From positions 6,822,501 through 6,886,500 of the forward strand of contig NC_065576.1 of the NCBI RefSeq assembly GCF_937616625.2: a stretch of 64,000 nucleotides of DNA. The letters are read 5' to 3'. Positions 21,554 to 32,610 of this stretch are shown here, in pieces. Made by a program: the position numbers and the translations under genes. How positions within the stretch are numbered: the first letter of the stretch is position 1; each line of letters begins with the position of its first letter. Source of the stretch: Mercurialis annua (taxonomy: Eukaryota; Streptophyta; Magnoliopsida; Malpighiales; Euphorbiaceae). The notes under the pieces are model-generated. The model searched no databases, was not told the DNA's origin, and saw only the letters and a program-made list of their open reading frames with translations.

Positions 21554-24500
21554 ATGTCTCTCTATTACAGACCCTTCATCTTCTTCCTCTTCACATTACT
21601 AATCCTCAAACTCTCCAACTCACTAAACCCTCAATATCCATGTCAACCGCCACACAATTCCTACACCTTTTGCGACCAATCTTTACCAATACCCACACGA
21701 GCAAACTCACTAATTACCCATTTAACCCTTGAAGAAAAAATCAAACAGTTATCCGACAATGCATCAGCAATTCCAAGGCTGGGAATTCCGTCGTACGAGT
21801 GGTGGTCGGAGTCGCTTCACGGCATCGCCATTAACGGGCCTGGTGTTTCCTTCAAAAGCGGCGGACCCATATCCGCCGCTACGGAATTTCCTCAAGTTAT
21901 TGTTAGTACTGCTTCGTTTAATAGGACGCTCTGGTTCTTGATTGGGTCAGCTATTGGGGTTGAGGCTAGGGCAATGTATAATGTCGGTCAAGCTGGGTTG
22001 ACTTTTTGGGCGCCTAATGTGAATATTTTTAGGGATCCAAGATGGGGTAGAGGTCAAGAAACTCCGGGTGAAGATCCTATGGTTGTGTCTGCTTATGCTG
22101 TTGAGTATGTTCAGGGGTTTCAGAGGCTTATGTTGTCTGCTTGTTGTAAGCATTTTACTGCTTATGATCTTGAAAAGTGGGGGAATTTCAGTAGATACTC
22201 ATTCAATGCCCTGGTAATTTCTCTTTATGATTGTTTAGTTGGTTTAAATATAGGTAGCACGGACACGGACATGGAAAAACGGGACACTTTGACATGGAAC
22301 AACGAAACGATGTTATTTTAAGGTTTCTATATTAAAATTGAAGTTTCGTGTCCGACACGTTTTTGAAACAGGAAATGTTGACCGAGAGAAGTGTCTGTGT
22401 TACCTATTTAATATGTTGTTCGGAAATGGAAACGCTGAATGGAAAAATGTGGAGATTAGAAATGGCAAAATTATGTTTTCTATAGGGATTGGTTATAACT
22501 ATTAAGTTTGGAATCCAGAAGGTTTTCGGAAATGGAAACGAAATGCCGAAACTAGGACTTGACAAGTTTCCGAGTAATGTATTTTACGGAAATCTAATTT
22601 TTTAATGACTTCTCTTACTGTTTGTTTAATAGAAAAAGAACCAGGTCTTGTCTATTTAGGCTTAGTTTGTAACTATTAGTAGTTTTTAGAGAAAATTTGA
22701 TAATGGAGGGACATACTTAGGTGCATTCTTTTATTGGACTGTATTGGTTAACCATGTTGGAAATAAAGAAGAAGAATTGAAATAATAATTGAAAGAAGAA
22801 TTAACTGAGAGTTGTACTTTATTTCATCAAACTTAGCTTGCTTAAATACAGAAGTTCATAACTGAAACTTGAGAAAAAATAGGAAAAGATAAACATAAAT
22901 CAGCAAAATATCTGGACTAACAACTCTCCTACGATAAGAGCAAAATAATAGCAATATCTTCTAAAGACTTGGTCTTCACAGCTGGACACTTTTGACACAG
23001 TCAGCAGCTTCAAAGGCACAATTCTCAACACTCCTCCTTGCCATTGAAGCTGCATACTCCCATCTTCAACTTCAATTCTTCAAACTTACTTGTAGGTAAA
23101 GCTTTGGTGAACACATCAGCAATTTGATCTTCTGATCTGCAATAAATCAATGACACTTCTCCTTCCTTTTGAATCTCTCTGAGAAAGTAAAATTTGATCT
23201 TAAAATGCTTTGTCTTGCCATGGAATACTGGATTAGAAGAAATTGAGATTGCAGCCTGATTATCAACAAAGACTTGTGTTGGCTCTTGTTGTTTCAAACT
23301 CAAATCATGAAGTATTTTCCTCAACCAAATGGCCTGATTTGCTGCAACTGTTGCAGCAATGAATTCAGCCTCTGCAGTACTTTGAGCAACAATTTCTTGT
23401 TTCTTTGAGCACCAATTAATTACACCTGAACCAAGACTAAAACAGAAACCAGTTGTGCTCTTCATATCATCCATGGATCCTGCCCAATCACTATCCGAAA
23501 AGCCAATTAGCTGAAATTGATCGCTTTTGGCATACTTGATACCATAATCAATAGTCCCTTTCACATATCTGAGAATTCTTTTAGCAGCTTGCATGTGTTC
23601 TTCACTTGCACAATGCATGAATCTAGAGAGAAGACTTACAGCTTGCACTATGTCAGGCCTCGAAGCTGCGAGGTACATGAGACAACCAATCAGGCTTCTG
23701 TAAAGATTCTCATCCACTTTAGCAGACCCGTCATCTTTGCAAAACTTCACTCTTGCTTGCATAGGAGTTTCTGTAGCCTTACAATTTTCCATATGAAATT
23801 TCTTCAAGATTTCCTTGGCATATTTCCTCTGACTGATAAAAATCTCATTCCTCTGCTGCCTTACTTCAAGACCCAGAAAATAGGTCATCAATCCCAAATC
23901 TGTCATCTCAAATTCTTTGAGCATTTCAGACTTAAATTCGGCAATGAGTTCTTCATTATTTCCTGTAATTAACAAATCATCAACATAAACAGAAACAATG
24001 ATAATATTAGTGCCTTCACTCCTTACATACAAGGTTGCCTCGCTTAAGCTTTTGATGAAGCCTAAACTGACCAAGTGCTCATCAATCCGGCTGTACCATG
24101 CTCTTGGAGCCTGTTTAAGGCCATATAAAGCTTTCTTTAGTAGATAAACTTTGTCTTCTTGGCTCTGCACAACAAAACCATCAGGTTGCTCTACAAATAT
24201 CTCTTCATTCAAAAAACCATTTAAAAAGGCAGATTTTACATCTAACTGAAATACTTTCCAGCCCTTTTGAGCTGCCACCGCAAGAAGCAATCTGATAGTA
24301 TCAAGTCTGGACACAGGCGCAAAAGTTTCTGAAAAATCTACGCCATAGATTTGTGCATAGCCCTTCACAACAAGCCTAGCCTTGTGCTTGTTTATCGACC
24401 CATCAGCATTGAGTTTTGTTCTGAAAACCCATTTGACTCCAATGACCTTTCTATTTGAAGGTCTTTGAACAAGTTGCCATGTGTGATTCTTCTCAATCAT

Positions 24501-27500
24501 GCTCAGCTCCTCTTTCATGGCTAAAAGCCATTTTTTGTCTTGCATTGCTTCTTGAACTCCAGCTGGTTCCAATACTGCTACATTGCATCTTGCATATATG
24601 TCTGCAAGTGATCTGGTTCCTTTGACAGGTGGGTCATCAATATCATCTTCGTTGGGCAGAAAATTGATTGAAGCTTTTCCTCCTTCATTTTCTAAATTCC
24701 AGTCCCACTTATCATCCTCCATGAACACTACATCTCTGCTCATTAGAATTTTATTAGATTGCACATGAAAAATTCTATAGGCTTTAGAGGAATTGCTATA
24801 GCCTATAAAAATGCCAGGTTCAGCCTTTTTATCAAGTTTGTCTCTCTTGATCTTTGGCACTTGAGTAAAACACAGACAACCAAATATTTTTAAATTTTTC
24901 AGATTAGGTTTGAACCCATACCATGTCTCAAAAGGAGTCTTCCCATTTACAGCCTTTGTAGGAAGTCTGTTTAATAAGAACACGGCTGTGTTTGTTGCTT
25001 CTGCCCAATATTCCTTAGGCAACTCCTTTTCATGCATCATACATCTTGCCATTTCAAAGATGGTTCTGTTCTTCCTTTCGCTCACTCCATTTTGTTGTGG
25101 AGTGTATGGGGCTGTCAGTTGATGCTCAATGCCTGCTTCCTCACAAAATTGATTGAATTGATTTGAAGTATACTCTTTGCCATTGTCAGATCTCAATATT
25201 TGAATGGTACAACCACTTTGATTTTCAATCCATTGCTTAAATCTCCAAAAGATGCCTGCAACTTCAGATTTAAACCTGAGAAAATAAATCCAACACATGC
25301 GAGTGAAGTCATCAACAAAGATTATGTAATATTTACTCCCTTGAAGTGAAGGAGTTCTCTGAGGTCCTGCGAGATCTGTGTGGATGAGTTGCAGCTTTTC
25401 AGTTGCTCTCCATGAAGATTTCTGAAATGGAAGTCTTGCTTGCTTTCCATATTGACAGGCTTTGCAACCTTGTAATTCTGATTCTAGTTGAGGCAGTCCT
25501 TGGGCAAGTTCTTTTCTTTGCAAGTTCAAAACTGCAGCATGGTGGAAATGACCCAATCTTTTGTGCCAGGTTTCAGTAATGCCAGCAATTGTGGAATAAG
25601 CTGTCTGCTCATTCTTCATCGGATCAAGAGAAAAACTTTTGCCACTCATCTTGATTTTAAAAATCTCCTGGTCACTTCCATCTTTAATTAAACATTGCTT
25701 ATTTTCAAAAATTACTTTGAAACCCTTCTCAAGTAGCTGCCCAACACTTAACAAATTTTGATCAATTTTAGGTACAAAATAAACATCTGAAATTAATTTT
25801 GTACCTGTGCAAGTTTCAATTGCCACCGTTCCCCTTCCTTTGACTGCTATATGATCACCATTGCCAATTCTGACACTTGACATTTTAGACTTGTCAAGGT
25901 CTTTGAAAAGATTTTCATCATAAGTCATGTGATTTGTACAACCACTGTCAATGAGCCAATTCTCACTTGGACTGCTGCTAGCAAAGCATGTGGCTACGAA
26001 TAACTGCTCCTCCTCCTCCTCATCTTGTTGGTTTGCAACTTGAGCTTCAATTTGAGGCTGAGTGTTGGTTCTGCAGATCCTTTGATGATGTCCCATTTTT
26101 TGACATTTCTCACACTGCTGATCTGGCCTTCTCCAGCACTTGAAAGGGGGATGACCTTTCTTTCCACAATGCTTACAAGGAGGAAAATCAGATCTGATTC
26201 CCGCGTTAGTTCTTAGAGAATCAAAACCTGAATTTTCCTTCTTGTCATTTTTCCATTTACCTCCTTGGTTTGTTTGTGCTTTTGCAAATAAAGCACCTTC
26301 AATAGATCCTTCAGATCTCATGATTCTCCTCTGCTCTTGTGCCTGCAAAGCATTCAATAATTCTGCCAAAGTAATCTTTGACAGATCCTTAGCATTTTCC
26401 AAAGAGGAAATGGTTGCTTCAAACATTTCAGGAACAGTTACAAGAATTTTTTGAACCAATCTAGAATCAGAAAATTCAGATCCAAGTAACCTTACTTTGT
26501 TGGCAATGGAGAGTAATCTATCAGAATACTCTTTGATGGTGTCTGAATCCTTCATCTTTTGAAGCTCAAATTCTCTAATCAAATTGAGAACCTGCATTCC
26601 TTTGATCCTTTCATCTCCTTCATATTCTTTTTTCAGAAAATCCCAGACCTTAAAAGCCGATTTTATTGTCATAATTCTGACAAAAATTTCGGGTGAAACA
26701 GCAGTGAACAACACAGCTTTAGCCTTTGATTTTCTTGTTTTCTTCTCCTTGTGATTCTTAAGTTGTGCCATGGTTGGATTTGCAGGCAAGGGAGGAACTT
26801 CGTAGTCCTCCTCAACCGCTTCCCAGAGATCATTTGCCTCAAGATGTGCCTCCATTCTAGCAGCCCAGATGTGATAGCCTTCACCACTAAAGATAGGTGG
26901 TGCAAGTGCTGTAAAAGGAGATTCTGAATCCATAGCAGCAGAATAGATCCTCTCAGTTATAGGTCCCTCAAGAAGAGAGCTCTGATACCAATTTGTTGGA
27001 AATAAAGAAGAAGAATTGAAATAATAATTGAAAGAAGAATTAACTGAGAGTTGTACTTTATTTCATCAAACTTAGCTTGCTTAAATACAGAAGTTCATAA
27101 CTGAAACTTGAGAAAAAATAGGAAAAGATAAACATAAATCAGCAAAATATCTGGACTAACAACTCTCCTACGATAAGAGCAAAATAATAGCAATATCTTC
27201 TAAAGACTTGGTCTTCACAGCTGGACACTTTTGACACAGTCAGCAGCTTCAAAGGCACAATTCTCAACAAACCATTTTTAACTGAGTTTGTCATAGTTGA
27301 TAGAGTGTAAAATATGGTCATTTCATGAAAAATTTATATGTCTGAAAGCATGATGGATGAACTTGTTCATGTAATTTTGTTAAGTCGATTACTTAATGGG
27401 GTTTTATCATTGTCAATTAGGTTACAGAACAAGATTTAGAGGATACATATCAACCTCCATTTCGTAGTTGCATACAGCAAGGTAAAGCAAGCTGCTTAAT

Positions 27501-30230
27501 GTGTTCATACAATGCAGTTAATGGGGTGCCTGCTTGTGCAAGAAAGGATCTCTTGCAAAAAGCTCGAATAGACTGGGGGTTTGAAGGGTACTTATTTTGA
27601 AAGCTTATGTATTGTGAAGTGACGAATTGAAAATTGAATTTGAATTTTCTGAAATTATGTGTGAATCAGATACATTGTCTCAGATTGTGATGCTGTGGCG
27701 ACAATATTTGAGTATCAGAACTACACGAAAAGCCCTGAGGATGCAGTGGCTATATCTCTTAAAGCAGGCATGTGTAGTTCCTTTATTTAATTCTATTTAT
27801 TTATATTTGTTACTATAAATTCATGTATATTTAATGTACTTGTGATCTAAGTAGTACGGATATATTCAATCTACATTTTGCGTTCCGGAAACGTGTCGGA
27901 AATTTGGCGTTTCGGACATGGAATTTTATTTTTAACGTAGGAACCTTAAAAAACATAGTTTCCCCGTATCTGTGTCCAACTGTCCCTTTTTCCGTATCCA
28001 TGTCGATGCTACATAGCTTGTGACAATAGACTTTTATTTCCGACTTGTAGGTACGGACATAAATTGTGGCTCATATGTAACTCGCACAGCTCAATCTGCA
28101 GTAAATCAAGGTAAGTTGCTAGAAGAGGATATAGATAGAGCTCTTCTCAACCTTTTCTCGGTTCAACTTCGACTCGGGCTGTTCGATGGAGACCCCAAAA
28201 ATGGGCAATTTGGAAAGCTGGGACCTGAAGATGTTTGTACTGAAGAGCATAAGACATTAGCACTTGAAGCAGCAAGGCAGGGGATTGTGCTGCTGAAAAA
28301 TGATAATAAGTTTCTGCCTTTGAATAAGAAAGTTGTTTCTTCATTGGCTATTATCGGTCCATTGGCCAACAATTCAGACAGTTTGGGTGGTGATTACACA
28401 GGTATGACTTGCTTCAAATAATAACATTTTTTGTTTAAGGTTAACTTTTAGGTGGTCTTTTATTTTTCATCTCACAAAATAGATTAGATTAAACTGAGGA
28501 AAATTGTCGCCTACACGCCAGAGATTGAATTATAAAAGAAAATTCTCTTTTAGTGATCAACTTCATAAATTTTTACTCATTTCATCATAGTTTTTGGAAT
28601 TTATATCCAATAATTAAGGAGTTTATTTCATCTGATATCTGAATTCGGTGCATGTAGAGTCAAACCTAAAAAGTTGCAATTTTCATATGTGCAATGATAA
28701 TTGATTCAGTTTCAAGTTTCCACATTGTATAAGCTGTTTGACCTCCATATAAGCTATAATGAGCTGATTGAGTTTTTTTTCTTTTAAATCACAGGATATT
28801 CGTGCGATCCACAGAGCCTTTTCGATGGAGTTAAAGCCTACATCGAGAAGACAGCTTATGCAGTTGGTTGCGCTGATGTATCTTGTAATTCTGATGCTCA
28901 GTTTGATGAAGCAATAAAGATTGCAAAAACTGCTGATTTTGTGATTGTAGTTGTTGGGATTGATTTGTCACAAGAAACTGAAGATCGTGACCGAATCAGT
29001 CTTCTGTTACCTGGTAAACAAATGGCCTTAGTATCTTCTGTTACAGCAGTTAGTAAAAAGCCAGTGATTTTAGTTCTTACTGGTGGAGGACCAGTTGATG
29101 TATCTTTTGCCAAAGAAGACCCGAAAATATCTAGCATTCTTTGGATCGGATACCCTGGAGAAGCCGGTCCGAAAGCACTTGCAGAAGTCATCTTTGGAGA
29201 ATATAATCCAGGTTAGTTGTTTAACAACTTTGAATTTCTGCAAATTTTATTTAAAAAAAAAATATATGCTAAATTTCAATTTGATAGAAAGATTCTATTG
29301 TTGCACTGTGATTTGTCCAGTCCTACATATCGGCCTTTCATTTCGGTTTTCATTTTTGAAAATGCTTTGAAAGTCAAAAATTTAATATTTCTAATCTACT
29401 TTCGTAAAAATATTGTTTATCCATTTTATATTTCAGCGTTCCCGGTTTATGCACTTCTGTGTTAAATGCTTTAGTTTAGGTTCTGCATAAAAATTGTTAT
29501 CCTTCTACTAGCATTGGAAGGTGCAAATTAATCTCTAGAATACAGCCACGTGCCGGCCAGAATCAAAGTAGTTTCTACTGTTTTATCTCTGTTAAATTGT
29601 TGAAGCTTATGATGTTTGTAAATTGAAATAGGTGGTAGACTTCCAATGACTTGGTATCCGGAATCGTTCACTAATGTACCGATGAATGATATGAACATGC
29701 GAGCTGATCCTATTCGTGGTTATCCCGGAAGAACTTACCGTTTTTACACTGGAAAACGAGTTTATGGATTCGGTGAAGGATTGAGCTACAGCAATTACGC
29801 TTACAAGTTCTTGTCAGCACCAAGCAAGTTGAGTCTTTTAGGATCTTTGACAGCTACTTCCAGAAAGAGAGTACTACACCAGAGTGGAGACACCCCGAGA
29901 TTTATACTCACCGACGAGATGAATTCTTGCGATTCTTTGAGATTCGATGTGCGAATCTCTGTCATGAATTCTGGAGATATGGACGGTAGCCATGTCGTGA
30001 TGCTGTTCTCTAGAGTGCCACGAGTTGTCGATGGAACTCCGGAAAAACAGCTTGTCGGATTTGATCGTGTGCATACTTTTTCTAACGGAATCACCGAAAC
30101 GACCGTCTCGGTAGATCCTTGCAAACATCTTGCCACTGCAAATAAGCAAGGAAAAATGATATTGCCATTGGGTGATCATGTTCTTTTCTTAGGAGATTTA
30201 GAACATTTTGTAACTATTGAAGCTTTTTAA
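21554..30230 (+). CDS. BXL6: Beta-D-xylosidase, glycoside hydrolase family 3 (BXL6-like), six exons
   Basis: Exons: 21554-22213, 27421-27587, 27670-27767, 28051-28401, 28795-29211, 29632-30230, giving one frame of 763 residues, near the usual family length of about 770-790. A hydrophobic N-terminus (about residues 1-24) fits a secretory signal, so it should act in the cell wall, releasing xylose (possibly arabinose) from xylan side chains or oligomers. Recognisable GH3 landmarks are [40 protein letters not shown], the nucleophile context YIVSDCDAV (Asp281) and the C-terminal domain with [12 protein letters not shown]. Among Arabidopsis relatives it most resembles BXL6. Intron 1 is 5.2 kb because of an antisense copia insertion. 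Intron 3 has an apparent GC donor (CAG|GCATGT at 27768) and an AG acceptor at 28049-28050; using it restores KAGTDINCG, whereas a nearby GT donor would insert extra residues. Introns 1 and 3 each carry a copy of a small ACGGA-rich TIR element. No frame damage seen. Confidence 0.93.
22251..22405. mobile_element. ACGGA-rich TIR element, copy in BXL6 intron 1
   Basis: Inverted ends TAGGTAGCACGGACACGG and (reverse complement of the right) TAGGTAACACAGACACTT. The interior is rich in ACGG/CCGT and matches the reverse complement of 27848-28014 over most of its length. Target duplication unclear. Confidence 0.6.
22755..23030 (-). repeat. 3' LTR of the copia element
   Basis: 276 bp. It is the 3' LTR because the element runs on the minus strand. 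The gag-pol stop codon lies inside it: the frame ends at 23025, 6 nt into the LTR. The purine tract AAGGAGGAG (minus strand, 23031-23039) abuts it and is itself coding. Confidence 0.95.
23025..26933 (-). CDS. Copia gag-pol polyprotein, intact
   Basis: 1,302 residues in one frame, the usual copia length. Order: gag; two CCHC knuckles ([14 protein letters not shown] at 253-266 and [14 protein letters not shown] at 274-287); aspartic protease ([14 protein letters not shown] at 329-331); integrase zinc region (HKRLGH..CKAC, about 457-494) and DD35E core (Asp520, Asp583, Glu619); reverse transcriptase ([10 protein letters not shown] with Asp898, YVDD at 983-986); and RNase H ([23 protein letters not shown]). 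Integrase before reverse transcriptase places it in Ty1/copia. All catalytic residues I can check are present and there is no internal stop, so the copy may be autonomous. Acidic and basic open frames on the opposite strand are shadows. Confidence 0.97.
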   Translation of the reverse strand: MDSESPFTALAPPIFSGEGYHIWAARMEAHLEANDLWEAVEEDYEVPPLPANPTMAQLKNHKEKKTRKSKAKAVLFTAVSPEIFVRIMTIKSAFKVWDFLKKEYEGDERIKGMQVLNLIREFELQKMKDSDTIKEYSDRLLSIANKVRLLGSEFSDSRLVQKILVTVPEMFEATISSLENAKDLSKITLAELLNALQAQEQRRIMRSEGSIEGALFAKAQTNQGGKWKNDKKENSGFDSLRTNAGIRSDFPPCKHCGKKGHPPFKCWRRPDQQCEKCQKMGHHQRICRTNTQPQIEAQVANQQDEEEEEQLFVATCFASSSPSENWLIDSGCTNHMTYDENLFKDLDKSKMSSVRIGNGDHIAVKGRGTVAIETCTGTKLISDVYFVPKIDQNLLSVGQLLEKGFKVIFENKQCLIKDGSDQEIFKIKMSGKSFSLDPMKNEQTAYSTIAGITETWHKRLGHFHHAAVLNLQRKELAQGLPQLESELQGCKACQYGKQARLPFQKSSWRATEKLQLIHTDLAGPQRTPSLQGSKYYIIFVDDFTRMCWIYFLRFKSEVAGIFWRFKQWIENQSGCTIQILRSDNGKEYTSNQFNQFCEEAGIEHQLTAPYTPQQNGVSERKNRTIFEMARCMMHEKELPKEYWAEATNTAVFLLNRLPTKAVNGKTPFETWYGFKPNLKNLKIFGCLCFTQVPKIKRDKLDKKAEPGIFIGYSNSSKAYRIFHVQSNKILMSRDVVFMEDDKWDWNLENEGGKASINFLPNEDDIDDPPVKGTRSLADIYARCNVAVLEPAGVQEAMQDKKWLLAMKEELSMIEKNHTWQLVQRPSNRKVIGVKWVFRTKLNADGSINKHKARLVVKGYAQIYGVDFSETFAPVSRLDTIRLLLAVAAQKGWKVFQLDVKSAFLNGFLNEEIFVEQPDGFVVQSQEDKVYLLKKALYGLKQAPRAWYSRIDEHLVSLGFIKSLSEATLYVRSEGTNIIIVSVYVDDLLITGNNEELIAEFKSEMLKEFEMTDLGLMTYFLGLEVRQQRNEIFISQRKYAKEILKKFHMENCKATETPMQARVKFCKDDGSAKVDENLYRSLIGCLMYLAASRPDIVQAVSLLSRFMHCASEEHMQAAKRILRYVKGTIDYGIKYAKSDQFQLIGFSDSDWAGSMDDMKSTTGFCFSLGSGVINWCSKKQEIVAQSTAEAEFIAATVAANQAIWLRKILHDLSLKQQEPTQVFVDNQAAISISSNPVFHGKTKHFKIKFYFLREIQKEGEVSLIYCRSEDQIADVFTKALPTSKFEELKLKMGVCSFNGKEEC
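26979..26990 (-). other. Primer-binding site of the copia element
   Basis: On the minus strand TGGTATCAGAGC starts 3 nt inside the 5' LTR boundary and is complementary to tRNA-iMet. Confidence 0.93.
26994..27269 (-). repeat. 5' LTR of the copia element
   Basis: 276 bp, apparently identical to 22755-23030. Transcription of the element would start here and run leftward, antisense to BXL6 intron 1 and exon 1. Confidence 0.95.
27848..28014. mobile_element. ACGGA-rich TIR element, copy in BXL6 intron 3
   Basis: The ends read TAAGTAGTACGGATA and (reverse complement of the right) TATGTAGCATCGACATGGAT. The interior matches the reverse complement of the intron 1 copy (TTTTAAGGTT(C/T)CTA and TCCGACACGTTT blocks). 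Inserted inside the intron with the GC donor, not overlapping a splice site. Confidence 0.6.
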
Positions 30231-32610
30231 TGTCATTCATGCATGATTCATTATGGTAAAGTTCATATGGGGTCTTTGAACTTTCACTTTTTAAATAGTT
30301 AGGTCCTCCAACTTCGGTAACATATTTGTAATACATGCTCTTAACTTTTGTCTCAAAGATTTTATGAATGATAAATTTGAAAGTTTGGAAATTTAATTAA
30401 ATAAAACTAAAAGTTCAAGGGCCTGTTGTAAATTTTTCCATACATTATTAATATAGGCATCGTGTGTTGCAAACAAGCAAAGGAAAAATTCAAATTTAAG
30501 CTGGTGTAAAAATAAGATCCCCCAAAAAAGGTTTTATATCAATGAACAAAATGAGGAGTGGTTAGAGCAAGCTATAAAAGAGTTGTTAAAAGATGATGCA
30601 ACAAACATAAACGGTGTGAAGTTTATTTCTTTTGGCCTATTCTACGATAATGACGATTTTTGAAGTATTTAAAATATTATGCCTCAAATATAATATTTTA
30701 ATAAGATAATAATTACTTTCAATTCCTGAAATTTGATACATTATACTAGTTAGATTCTTATATTTAAAAATTATATTAAAACATCCTTCAACTTTGTGAT
30801 ATTATGTTGAAACATCATTCCGTTAGTCGATCCTTAATTAAAAAATATATATTGTATATCTCTTGAAATTTGACAAATTATATATACTCGTTTTCCTATT
30901 TCGAAACTAATTTGATAAACTAATTTTTACTAGAATTCTATATGAGTAATGAGGACGAAATGAACCCCCTTCTTCTTCTTTTTGCCCTTTTTTATTCAAA
31001 GAGAAACAATCAACCCTCTTATTTTGACATATTATACACTATAGCACCATTAGAACTTTTTATATTTAAAACTAATAAAACGCACCAATGCACTTTTAAA
31101 CTTTTATGAAAAAAAATATAAATTTTTGGATTTTATCTCGGTACAACTCGGTCATCAAAATTACAAATCAGTATATATACATCCTTCAAACTAACTTCAT
31201 TTATTTTATTGTTAAGGAAGAAATTGATTTGCATCAATTTTATAAATTTAGAAAAGGGAAAAGATGCAAAAATAACTCAAATGTATAGCCCGTAGGTCTT
31301 GTAAAAATCTTATGTATTTCGGATCTTAAAAATGGCCTTAATATTTTGAAAACGCATTAAATAGACACAAAAAAAGTTCAACTCCGTTAATATATATGTT
31401 TAACGCCGTTCATTTTTTGTATGTTTTATGCATTTTCAAGACGTTAGAGTTATCTTTGAAATTCAAAGTACATAAAGTGCTTATAATAGAGTCGGACTAT
31501 ACATTAGAGTTATATTTACACCTTCTCCCATTTAAAAATGAGTTGCGCCTAATTATAATTTAGGATTATAAATATTGTTTTCCACAAGAATAAAGATGTA
31601 TTTGTACCTTTCGTGCAAATCCTTTGTTGTCAACCCTTATCATAAACTTTTATAGATGCTTTTTACATGTAAAACCTATTTGCCACATCAAAAAAACAAA
31701 AAAGCTGCCATTCTCGAGCTCATAATCTGTCTCCTTTTTATTTTTATTTTTTTGGTAAGCCCATCCGGTTTTCAAGGCTTCGCCTTGACTAATCCGGATC
31801 CGACCTGTGTCGCGCACCTGGCATGGTGGGTGAGTCTTCCAGTGGGAATTTTCTGCATTCACAAGGACTCGAACCCGAGACCTTGTTTAAGCGATACCAA
31901 GCCGCTTACCACTTGGACCGACTCCCATTGGTTGTCTCCTTTTTATTTTGATAAAGGATAAATCGAACCCATACAATTGAAAAATGAAATAACCCCAAAT
32001 ATATAAACAGTTTCCATTTTGAATGATTGAAAATATATTAAAGTAAAGACATTAATTAAGAAATGTTACTAAATAAATTTTATAAATTATATATTAAATT
32101 TGGTTACTAAATATTAATATAAAATAATGAATAAAATTTTATTCCAATTCCATAAACAGCGCATGAAGTACACACACTGCATTTCAGTGATAAGGGGCTC
32201 AATGTCTACAAAATTTACAGTATAAAAACTCAATCGTAACAAATAAAAGTTTAGGGATTCAATTAAAAACATATGATAGTAAAAGAACACAAAGATGCAT
32301 TTTTCCAAGGGAATAAGCAAAGAAAAGCAAAAGAGAGGAACTTTATGAGAAAGAAAAAGGAAAGTTTTGTTAAATGAATTAATTAACTAAAGAATTAAAG
32401 CAAAAAATGACTAGTAGTTTCTAGCTAATCCCCTTGAAGCTGCCACTTTATTTTGATATATAACCAAATAAAATAGAGACATATAGTTTTCAAACAAATT
32501 CCCCCTTCTTCAAGAACCCAATTTTCTAGCTTCTGCTTCATTTCTTAGTCTTTAAAATCATAAAAAACAAAAATAAAATTTTAGTGTGATCTTGTGTTTT
32601 TTAGAAAAAG
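30231..32610. other. Intergenic sequence between BXL6 and the CYSTM gene
   Basis: No gene seen. It contains a SINE copy with a target duplication (31728-31949). Remnants of T/A-rich repeats with TIR-like phrases (for example GTTCATATGGGGTCTTTGAAC near 30260) have no confirmed boundaries. Confidence 0.5.
31745..31932 (-). mobile_element. tRNA-derived SINE
   Basis: On the minus strand a tRNA-like head (GAGTCGGTCCAAGTGGTAAG as the A-box region, GGTTCGAGTCC as the B box) is followed by a tRNA-unrelated body and an A-rich tail (AAAAAAATAAAAATA). It is flanked by a perfect 17-bp duplication TGTCTCCTTTTTATTTT at 31728-31744 and 31933-31949. About 188 bp, transcribed by polymerase III if active. Confidence 0.88.

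Larger units (their letters stand above)
22755..27269 (-). mobile_element. Intact Ty1/copia retrotransposon, antisense in BXL6 intron 1
   Basis: A 4,515-bp element with 276-bp LTRs at 22755-23030 and 26994-27269, TG..CA ends and a 5-bp duplication AACCA at 22750-22754 and 27270-27274. It has a tRNA-iMet primer site, a purine tract and one uninterrupted gag-pol frame. The two LTRs appear identical base for base by eye, so the insertion is very recent. It sits antisense to the host gene, about 540 bp after the exon 1 donor and about 150 bp before exon 2. No splice site is touched. Confidence 0.97.

Noticed and set aside
23517..23972. 151-codon plus-strand open frame
   Set aside because: Antisense shadow of the copia reverse transcriptase/RNase H region.
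27670..27774. GT donor at ATGT|GTAGTT as the exon 3 end of BXL6
   Set aside because: It keeps the frame but gives KAGMCTDINCG instead of the conserved KAGTDINCG. The GC donor at 27768 gives the family sequence and better flanking consensus. RNA data could reverse this.
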